64,000 nucleotides of DNA from Nymphaea colorata (lineage: Eukaryota; Streptophyta; Magnoliopsida; Nymphaeales; Nymphaeaceae). The notes beneath the pieces are model-generated. The model was not told where the DNA came from. It did no database searches and saw only the letters and a program-made list of their open reading frames with translations. This document shows, in pieces, positions 56,541-64,000 of the stretch; the stretch's first letter is position 1, and the number at the start of each line of letters is the position of its first letter. Location: positions 22,709,716 to 22,773,715 of the forward strand of contig NC_045144.1 in NCBI RefSeq assembly GCF_008831285.2. The letters are read 5' to 3'. The position numbers and the translations under genes are program-made.

Positions 56541-58430
56541 GTTCAGAATCAAAATTGCAAAAAATGAAAGTTCTGAAAAGCTAAACACTTTTCTAGTGCC
56601 TAGTTTTTCTTGTGACTTAAGTTCCCAACCAGTCTTGTTTGTCGATCTAGGATCTAATGCAGCTAGAAAATTTGAATTTCCTAGAAGTGGTGAAAGTGAA
56701 GAATCAGATCATTGTATCAAGAGTGATCAACCTCTCAAGACGGTCTACTCAGATAACTCAGCCTGCACCAAGATTACAAGATTACTATTTCTATTATCCA
56801 CATTTTGAAATGACCATTCACTTCATTTAAGAACAGTTTGATCTTGCTAGGTTGAGCAAAGGCTCTAAAGAGCATTCTTGTCCAATGTTTATGCCAATGG
56901 TGAACCAAGCTATAATGAAGAAATAATGAAGGACCCTAAATGGAAAGAAGCAATGCATGAGGAATTGAAAGCTTTGAAAAAAAAAAAACAAAACTTGGAC
57001 TATGGTTCCTTTACCTTGAGGAAACCATTGTAGGAAGCCATTGGATATATATTATCAACTGCCACAGTGATGGTTCTTTAGAGAGTTTTAAAGTTAGACT
57101 CATAGCAAATGGGATGTTGAGAAGAAGGAAGCCATTTTTGTTGAAACATTTGCCCCAGTAGCTAGGATAAGCTCAATCTACATTTCATTGTCTGTTGTTA
57201 TGAACAGCCAATCGAGTGTTTAACAATTAGATGCAAAAAATGTATTTCTTCATGGAGAGTTAAAAGATGAAGTTTACATGGACCCGTGCCTGGATATACT
57301 TGTGACACTGGGAAAGTATGTAGGTTACAAATGTCTATATATAGATTAAAACATTCTCCTATGTCATGGTTTTTGAAGTTAAACTAAGTTCTTATTAAAA
57401 TGGGATTTAAATGTTATACTACTAATTACACTATATTCGTGTGGCACTCTAATCAGGGTATGATATTTTTTTTTATCTATGTAGACAAAACATTATCATG
57501 ATTGGAGATGATATTCTAAAGATTCAAAGTATAAAGCGGACCTTGCACTCTAAATTTGATAGGAAAACTACAATATCTTCTAGGGATCGAGGTGACATGT
57601 TTGGACAAAGAAATATTTCTCTGTCCAAGAAAGTACATTTTGGACCTTCTGAAAGACACAAGTATGTTGGCAGCTAGAGCAGTTCATACATCTCTTGATG
57701 CTAACTGCAAATTGAAATGGATCAAGGTGATTTCATTAAAGATGTTGACAGGAAAAACAGATGGTAAGTAAACTTGTCTACTTCACGATTACTTGACCAA
57801 AAATCTCTTATGTTGTTAGTGTGATTAGTTAGTTTGTGCACCAACCTAGATCAATGTGCATGGAGGCATCATATAGAATCTTGCGGTACCAAAAAAGGGA
57901 GTCCAAGCAAAAGCATACCCATGCATAAAATGATCAATTGGATGCAGTTGGTTTTACTGATACAGACTGGGCCGGAGATCCTAATGGTAGAAGATCTATT
58001 ATAGGTTTTTGCACATTTGTAGGATAAATATCATCACTTGGAAATGTGAAAAATAGTCAATAGTAGTTTGTTCAAGTGCTGAGGTAGAGCACAAAGCTAT
58101 GACATACTGCACATGTGAACTTGTCTGGATCAAACCATTATTGATAGACATGAATATCCCAGTTAGTCAACCCATGGAGCTCAAATGTGATGAGATGGCA
58201 GCAATGCATATAAGTGTGAATTTGGCATTTCATGAAAGGATTAAACACATAAAGTGGACTGCCATTTGGTCTATGAGAAGATTCAAAGCAAATAAATATT
58301 CACCACACATGTCAGCAATTGAGATCAATTTGTAGACACTTTTACCAAGACTCTACACCGTGATCTGTAGAAGAAGATAGTTGACAAGTTAGCCCAGATT
58401 AGCACCTGAACTCCAACTTGAAGGAGAGGA
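56541..58430 (+). pseudogene. Copia G reverse transcriptase and RNase H remnant
   Basis: Pieces in order: SYNEEIMKDPKWKEAMHEEL KALKK-type RT start (56910-56980), an A-run, VGSHWIYIINCHSDGSLESF (57030-57090), LDAKNVFLHGELKDEVYMD-type block (57225-57290), GKLQYLLGIEVTCLDKEIFL (57560-57620), then GFTDTDWAGDPNGRRSIIGF (57950-58010), HERIKHIKWTAIW (58230-58270) and a DTFTKT-type block (58335). Copia RT-RNase H order is clear, but the catalytic box is unreadable. Confidence 0.82.
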
Positions 58431-58764
58431 TGCTAGTATATACCTTTGAAGTTCCCTACCTTTTTTTATGTAATCCTCATTTCTTTATACGAGGAATATA
58501 GTTTTGGGCAAGGTCTTGCGAGTTTCCCAGTAAACATAAAATGTTTCTTCCTTGAGTAGTAAGGGTGCCTTCTACCATTATCCTCTGATGAGGAGCTATT
58601 CCACTTAATGGTCATCGTTGTAATGGTGAAAGAATGTGAATGAAAAGCAGGAGTGTAAGAGATTTCCTCAATGTGAATGTAAACTGTATCGACTAACCAC
58701 ACAAGTTTGGTGTGCTTGTGTTAATTGCTTGAACAAATCTCTTATAGGAAGATAATCTATGGCA
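58431..58764 (+). repeat. 3' LTR of copia G
   Basis: 334 bp, from TGCTAGTATATACC to GATAATCTATGGCA. Roughly 80% like the 5' LTR by eye, indicating an old insertion. Confidence 0.88.
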
Positions 58765-58930
58765 TGACTTTTTTTTTCATTAGGAGCCGTGAAGATTAAG
58801 GACTCCCACTTCAAGAAGCAGTTTAAGGTTAATTGATAACGTCTAAAGGCCTACGTCGAGGGAGTACCACAAGCTACTGATCTTGAGGAAATCAACTTTG
58901 TGGTAGATGTGGCATAAGCATGATGATGTC
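58765..58930 (+). pseudogene. Ty3/gypsy element H, integrase C-terminal tail (right part)
   Basis: Directly after copia G the plus strand reads SRAVKIKDSHFKKQFKVN, then RLKAYVEGVPQATDLEEINF. This corresponds to the (H)GAVEI-D---TFKVNGQRLK block that ends Athila/Tat-type gypsy polyproteins, and it continues the fragment broken off at 53835. It ends near a stop at 58915. Confidence 0.82.
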
Positions 58931-59299
58931 TAAGTAGAGCACTTATGTATCCTATATATACTATACTAGTTTAGTTAATAGTTACTTACTTTGTTTTCAT
59001 TTACTTTTGTATGCCTTTTGTGGTTTAGTGGTGAGTAGTTTTGTTAGTCAGATGGAAGTTTAGTACATCTTATTTGGAGCTACTCAATAAGCAGTCGTGG
59101 TTTGAGTAATTACAATTATGGAATGATGATGATGTAGAAACTACGTTTTCAATAACACATGGTGGTGCATACTTTGTTCTCATACTGATCAAGTTGTATC
59201 ATTCCATTTCCCTTATTTTATTTCTGTTTTCAGCTTTCATATCTTCCATGCATAACATATTGGTCCAACAACATTCTAAAGCATGGGGAATGGGTTGTT
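58931..59299. other. Non-coding, probably gypsy 3' region
   Basis: AT-rich, with the words ACATTCTAAAGCAT at 59271 and 59309 as a short direct repeat near its end. No LTR edge identified. Confidence 0.35.
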
Positions 59300-60075
59300 G
59301 GGGATAGTAACATTCTAAAGCATTCTATTATCCTCACACCTCAATCTTGAAATTTATTTCCACCAGTAAACTGCATTTGATTGTTAGCAGCAAGGGCCAC
59401 TTTGTTGGTTTTAGGGGACTCATGGTTGGTTTCTAATGAGTGCTCGCCTTTCTTTTAGATTCCTCATGCAGAAGAGGAGACAAAATGGTTCTTAATGGGC
59501 CAGGCAGTTCTTCCATCATAAGATTTAGCTACCCATTGTTCGTAATCACTCCCTAGACCGGCTATTTGGAAGGCTATCTCTTGCTCCTTTGTTTTTCAGC
59601 CTTAGCAAGATCAATGATAGAGGAACATAAATCAATCTTATCTCATATGTTTCAAACATTCCCATTATTTTATCAATCCATCGATCCTTCCTTCAAACAG
59701 CCCGATTGTTGGATCAGTTGATATATCCACATGACGGTGTATTATTTACTAACATCTTCTTTTGTATCAACAAACACCAACACACTTTCTGTGTTTGGGC
59801 TTTATAGAATTTAATGAGGCAAGATGCAATAGTATCATCTGTCAATCTCTATTCTTTGAATTTGGTATCATTAGTAGGTGGTTTACACATACTTTGATGT
59901 TTATACTTTTCAACTCCAAAGACATGGAATAGCCTTTGACCATGATAGATAATTGAAACTATAAAGCAAAATATTAGTAATCTTAAGACTAGGATTACCT
60001 TGTTCATGAGCAACAATCTTGTGATCGGACCTATCGTTGGATATTACTTATGAGCCTCATCATTGTTTTCCTCTT
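59300..60075 (-). pseudogene. Copia I gag remnant
   Basis: Minus-strand frames give GQRLFHVFGVEKYKHQSMCK, PPTNDTKFKE then RLTDDTIASCLIKFYK (about 59940-59800), WIDKIMGMFETYEIR, AFQIAGLGSDYEQWV (near 59570-59530), then LAANNQMQFTGGNKFQ (59400-59350). This is the UBN2 gag of a copia element, broken by stops, next to its primer-binding site. The pol genes are not present to the left. Confidence 0.72.
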
Positions 60076-60109
60076 TCTCATTGGAAGCTCAGTGAAACTA
60101 GTCTTTATA

Positions 60110-60121
60110 GCTCTGATACCA
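60110..60121 (-). other. Primer-binding site of copia I
   Basis: The minus strand reads TGGTATCAGAGC, a perfect 12-base match to the initiator Met-tRNA complement. It implies a 5' LTR starting at about 60122. Confidence 0.8.
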
Positions 60122-60482
60122 GGAAAATTTGAGACGATGAAGATGAAGAAGGAAATCAAAAACAATAAACACATTGATTTACGTTGTTCAGTAAATGTTG
60201 CTTACAACCACCAGTAGTTATATGTAATTCTCATTCATCAATTGTGAATTACAAAAGTTGAGTAGAAAAAGTGGAGCTCGAGCAATACAAGATATGTATG
60301 AAATCTCAACAAGTCTGAAAAATGCAACTGCTGGAGGGTAGGCCTCCTACCTTTTATTAAGAATGAACTAGGGACTGTATGGAGAAATAATCAGGAACAA
60401 AAAAAAAATCATAGGGGTGATAAACCCACTGTCCAAAAAACACAAGAATTGGGTGAAAATCATTTGTTCCACCCCAAAAAGC
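60122..60482 (-). repeat. Probable 5' LTR of copia I, running into the assembly gap
   Basis: Follows the primer-binding site. The expected terminal dinucleotide is decayed (GG for TG on the plus strand). No second copy exists in the window to prove the LTR or its length, and the N gap begins at 60483. Confidence 0.45.
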
Positions 60483-60582
60483 NNNNNNNNNNNNNNNNNN
60501 NNNNNNNNNNNNNNNNNNNNNNNNNNNNNNNNNNNNNNNNNNNNNNNNNNNNNNNNNNNNNNNNNNNNNNNNNNNNNNNNNN
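60483..60582. other. Assembly gap, exactly 100 N
   Basis: A run of 100 N, the conventional placeholder for a scaffold join of unknown size. Order and orientation across it are not proven by sequence. Confidence 0.98.
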
Positions 60583-61308
60583 TAGGCCTCCGTGGAAAGC
60601 CTAGCATGGTAGACTATCAGAGCCCAATACCTGCTAAGAGCAAACAGAAAGGTAATCTCTCCCCGACCATCTGTATTAATCCATTTTGTACTCTAGAGGG
60701 GGTTAAATTTCTTAATGAAACGGATGCACCTCCTGGATTTGCCTTTAATTCTGAGAAAGAGATAGGGAAGTGCAGTGGAAGTAAAAAAAGGGTACACCAA
60801 AATGAGAAGTGGAGGGAAGAGGAAGGGGGAAAGAAGTTTCAGTAAAAAGGAAGGGGTGGGAAGCAAAGAAGCAAACGTGATTGGGAAAGGAAGGATGCCA
60901 TTGGTTGAAATAAATGAAAGAGTTCAGAATGAGGAGGGATGGACTCTTGTTAAAACTCCAAGGGTGAAGTGGGAGAGATGTTACAGGAATGGACGAATAT
61001 GAATATGCAAACAACTGATATAGAGAATAGGTTTAGGCATCGGGCTGCCCTAGGGCCTGTGCTGGCCCGATGACTGAAACCCAAGCCTGGGCCAGTCCCG
61101 GTTAAAATAAAACAATAATTTTGAATAAAAATACAAATTTTGAATATAAAATACATTTTAATAAAAAAAATATATATCATTATTAAATAAAAATATAATA
61201 AAAAATTAATTGGGCCGAATCGGGTCCCTCGGCCAACCAGGGATGATTTTTTGGTACCCAGGCCCGATGCCCAAGCCTAATAGAGAACCTTGTGCCCAAG
61301 GAGAAGAC
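60583..61308 (+). pseudogene. LINE ORF1 C-terminal part, second copy
   Basis: The first 74 bases are the reverse complement of window positions 74-1 with one mismatch. The frame reads MVDYQSPIPAKSKQKGN like the copy at position 1, then TLEGVKFLNETDAPPGFAFN and a Lys/Glu-rich linker. A shifted frame ends with NEEGWTLVKTPRVK (60930-60970), like the GWT/V-L---R--K close of plant LINE ORF1 proteins. A hAT MITE (61028-61279) interrupts it. Removing the MITE gives TDIENLVPKEKTGH before a stop near 61311. The 5' part is hidden in the gap. Confidence 0.72.
61028..61279. mobile_element. 252-bp hAT MITE
   Basis: Perfect 8-bp duplication ATAGAGAA at 61020-61027 and 61280-61287. The left end is TAGGTTTAGGCATCGGGC and the reverse complement of the right end is TAGGCTTGGGCATCGGGC (16/18). 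The subterminal GGGCC and GGGCCGAATCGGG motifs match those of the 891-bp element at 12127-13017, so both belong to one family. The AT-rich core has no coding frame. Confidence 0.93.
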
Positions 61309-61812
61309 TGGGCATTGAAAGCAAGATGAAACTGAAGGTTACACTAATGCAGATTGGTTTGGGAGTAACTCTGATAGAAAGTCTACTACTGGTTTTGCAT
61401 GACAATGTAAACAATCTTGTTTCTTGAAAAAGCGAGAAGCAAAACGTCATCTCGAGATCAATTGCAGAAGCAAAATATAAAGCCATGGATAATATTGCTT
61501 GTGAACTTCTTTGGCTTAAATCTATACTCAAGGAGGTTGGCTTCAAACAATTTAAGCCCATGAATTTGTATTGTGACAATTGGGCTGTGATTCACTTGCT
61601 ATAATTTGGTTTTTCCTGAAAGAACAAAACATGCAAAAGTTGATTGATATTTTATGCGAGAGAAAGTTCAAAACAAGGAGATAACTACGACGTTTGTGAA
61701 GAGTGAAGATCAATATGCAGATATATAACTAAGGCTGTCACACAAGATAGTTTAACCAAGATGATCAAGTTGAGAATCATGGATATCCCGGATTCTCAAC
61801 TTGAGGGGGGAG
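61309..61812 (+). pseudogene. Copia E RNase H and purine tract (5'-truncated element)
   Basis: Plus-strand frames read GYTNADWFGSNSDRKSTTGF (61335-61400), DNIACELLWLKSILKEVGFK (61488-61548), PMNLYCDNWAVIHL, NKEITTTFVKSEDQYADIY and LTKMIKLRIMDIPDSQLE, then a purine tract TTGAGGGGGGAG next to the LTR. These are copia RNase H blocks with an intact CDN. The upstream polyprotein is absent: homology begins at about 61310, right at the LINE junction. Confidence 0.88.
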
Positions 61813-62091
61813 TGTTAAACAAGTTATGATTGGAGAGCTCTTCAACGATGTCATCCTTCTTTCTTTGTATTGAGATATTGCCAAATTGGTTACTCTATTT
61901 GTATTTCTTTTGTTCATGGAGAGATAACCTTTCGTTTTTCTCTCTTACATGTTTTTGAGGTTGTTTCTTCTCCTTCCTCTTTATGGCTGTATCTCTCGTC
62001 ATTGTAAACTACAGAAGAAAAGATAAATGAAGAAGAGTCACTCTTGGTCTTGCTGAGTCCTTGAGTGTTACTCTCTTTGTCTATTTCTTCA
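61813..62091 (+). repeat. 3' LTR of copia E
   Basis: 279 bp, TGTTAAACAAGTTATG to CTATTTCTTCA. It contacts LecRK copy 3 coding sequence directly. The next five bases GTATC are the presumed target duplication, with the partner lost. Confidence 0.82.
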
Positions 62092-62304
62092 GTATCTTGG
62101 TGGCCGTTGGTCAGGGAAAGGGCCCCCATGCTGGTAATGGTTGCAGAGCCAGATAAGCTCAAGTCTACCAGTGGAAGCCATTGCAGCGAAAGGTGCTGTT
62201 GGGTGTATTAGTTGCAGGTGATCTGCAGATGGAATGGCAAGGAAGAACTGGAGAAAACTTGACAGCTGAATAACCATAATAAAGAAGAGCGCTGAAAATT
62301 GCAA
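62092..62304 (-). pseudogene. LecRK copy 3, signal peptide and first lectin residues
   Basis: The minus strand reads MVIQLSSFLQFFLAIPSAD from 62277, resembling a signal peptide, then NSTFRCNGFHW and LSLSGSATITSMGALSLTNG ending HQDT. This equals the N-terminal lectin block FLFNGF---DL-LSGSA-I---G-L-LTNG of L-type LecRKs and of copies 1 and 2. A one-base shift lies at about 62165. The gene is cut at 62096/62092 by the LTR of copia E. No kinase of this copy is in the window; it is lost or lies elsewhere. Confidence 0.85.
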
Positions 62305-64000
62305 TGCTTTGATTTACACCAACAATGAAAAGACCTCCTTGTGCAAGAGACTCATATAACCTCCACCGACTCACCCTTGGGCCCATTTGCATATACTAAA
62401 TTTTACTGAAGAGGTGGAAGTTTAGTTCAAATTCGGTGCAAAGTTCCCGTAGACAATTATGAAACTTTAGCGCTTGGAGTTTTAGAGGCATGATTAAACT
62501 TTCGTTCCAGTGTTAAAATTCCACTTGAACACGGGAAACTTTACAAACCTGATTATACGCCTTACTGTGCATGAAAATTTTGTGCACCACCAGTATAGTT
62601 AATGACAAAATGCTCTTGACAAAAAAAAAAAATTTTGTAAAGACGAAAGAAGAAATTGAAAAAAGTGAAACACTTCAAATGACATTTTGTTTTCAATAAT
62701 TTCAAAAAAGTTCCATTTTTTTGTTTTGGCGTATGCTTGTTGCATGCACCAAGCAGCACACACAACTCAAACTCAAAACTTTAACGCTACAAAAATAAAA
62801 AAATACCTGTTAACTTCTCAATACCCTTAAGAAAAGTCCTATAAAGGCAAACAAATAGGTAAATGAAAGGTAAAACAAAAATTCCACCAAAGAAAATACC
62901 GGTCCTAAATACGCAGCAGTTTTAAACCCAAGTACTTAATTCACGGTATTAAAATGGACCCTTAAAAGGAAACAAAGTTATCCACGCTCAAACAGTTTAA
63001 GTGCGAGTGAAATGTCTTTCTTTCCTTTGAGCAAAAGAGAATTTAGCTAAGCCGCAAAAGACAGGAACGTTCTTGTAAAACAACAAATTCGTATGAGTTT
63101 ATTTTGTTGGAAATTCATTAATGTTGGAATGAAATGAATAAGACTCAATTTGTAAAGGAATGAAAAAGAAATTTTTTCCAGTAAACGTCTCCATGCTCTT
63201 TATCTCATAGAAATGCATACATGTAGAGCCGAAATTAGTAAACTGGCATGGGTTTAGGAAAAGCTATTTTTAACGTTGTTGCCAGGATAATAAAATAATA
63301 TGTTTAGAAACAATGATAAGTTTGTACTTTTAAACTAGCATTACTAAACTTTTATTTTAGGAAGGGACGCACCTTTATTTATTGCAGACAAATTGAAGAA
63401 AAACAAAAGTAATGAAAATGTACATACTTTTAATTAAGAATAGCTTTTTTTTCTCCTTTAATTTCCTACAGTTGTTTCTATTTTAAAAAAATAGAATGAA
63501 TGATTTTTTTATAAATTTCTCTCTTAGTATAAAATCACTACATTAGAATATATAAAAATAAGTTAGTCATAAGTTTATAGCAACGCATATGATTTTTGCA
63601 GGGTTTAAAAATAGAATAACAAGAAAGAATATGATTCTAGCTACAACCATTTTTGTCTCTATATGTTGAAATAAACTCAATGTTTGTAGTCATCTAATGT
63701 CAACAGAAGTTAATTAAGTTGACGGGAAAAAAATAAGAAGCAAAAAAAAAAAAAAAAAAGCATTTGAAATTCATTTTGACTAAAAATGGTGGTATAAAAA
63801 CTATGTAGTCAGACATTAAACCTTGAAGATACATATTTACTAATTTTCTTTTCTACTCTAATGATCCTTTCAATGTTTACCTTTTGAAAGCGATGACCAT
63901 TATTTAAACATAAGAAAAAATCATGAACACCGACATAGTGCACATTGATTCACTTTTACTCCATATTTCTTGTGATGCTATCTAAAGCAATCACTGCTGG
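62305..64000. promoter_or_regulatory. Upstream region of LecRK copy 3
   Basis: AT-rich, no gene recognised. A stretch near 63340-63590 resembles the upstream region of copy 1 (14640-14860) in order and wording. A poly-A run of 19 bases lies at 63741-63759. No promoter motif is proven. Confidence 0.35.

Larger units (their letters stand above)
53836..58764 (+). mobile_element. Ty1/copia retrotransposon G inserted in gypsy H
   Basis: LTRs at 53836-54165 and 58431-58764 (start TGCTAGT(G/A)TA(C/T)ACC) flank a strongly decayed gag-pol on the plus strand. The primer-binding site is at 54166-54177 and the purine tract AAGGAGAGGA just before 58431. The flanking pentamers GGATT and TGACT are not a clean duplication. 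However, gypsy integrase reading stops at one edge and its next conserved block begins at the other, so the insertion is secure. Confidence 0.88.

Noticed and set aside
60417-60845. Open frame spanning the N gap
   Set aside because: The left part and the N run are not real coding sequence. Only the part after 60583 is LINE-like.
1-64000. CRISPR array, bacterial defence island, phage or plasmid modules
   Set aside because: No regularly spaced repeats with unique spacers, no prokaryotic gene families or operon structure. The content is typical plant nuclear DNA.
1-64000. tRNA, rRNA or organelle insertions
   Set aside because: Only the 12-base initiator-tRNA complements of retroelement primer-binding sites were seen. 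No cloverleaf-length tRNA or rRNA stretch was recognised by eye.

Overview
This window looks like nuclear DNA from a flowering plant. It is AT-rich and gene-poor, with no bacterial-style operons. Its recognisable content is plant transposable elements (Ty1/copia, Ty3/gypsy, a LINE, hAT and CACTA DNA transposons) plus broken copies of an L-type lectin receptor kinase (LecRK) gene. I cannot name the species. I see no gene that is clearly intact and functional.

Layout. At 1-1455 (minus) lies a LINE ORF1 fragment running off the window edge. From 2014 to 13992 (minus) there is one shattered LecRK gene (copy 1). Its lectin start is at 13384-13992, its kinase at 7761-8412 and a probable tail at 2014-2154. 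It is interrupted by a non-coding LTR element that carries a piece of a PGG/ankyrin membrane protein gene (element C, 2155-7760) and by a 3'-truncated copia element (D, 8413-13378). D in turn carries an 891-bp hAT element sitting in its primer-binding site. The stretch 14000-20951 is mostly non-coding with a gypsy protease fragment. At 20952-26356 (minus) is a copia element with both LTRs (F). The stretch 26357-34800 is repeat-like, non-coding DNA.

From 34804 to 38067 (plus) lies a 5'-truncated copia (A). LecRK copy 2 (minus) follows, with its kinase and lectin at about 38440-40559 and its signal peptide at 44945-45086. It is split by copia element B (minus, same family as A) with a perfect CGTTG target duplication. 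A 146-bp MITE also sits inside its kinase. Next come a hAT-like MITE at 46820-47258, a CACTA end inside a long inverted repeat at 50305-50849, and several tandem duplications.

A gypsy pol fragment (H, 52624-53835, resuming at 58765) is split by copia G (53836-58764). Copia gag remnant I (59300-60121, minus) precedes an exactly 100-bp N gap. After the gap come a second copy of the LINE ORF1, a 252-bp hAT MITE with a perfect 8-bp target duplication, the 3' end of copia E, and LecRK copy 3, cut within its lectin coding sequence.

The picture is an old same-strand cluster of LecRK genes, each destroyed by a separate copia insertion, with later elements nesting inside. The genes do not form a working pathway. 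The value of the window lies in its insertion order and junctions. All frames were read by eye, and no alignment or database search was run.
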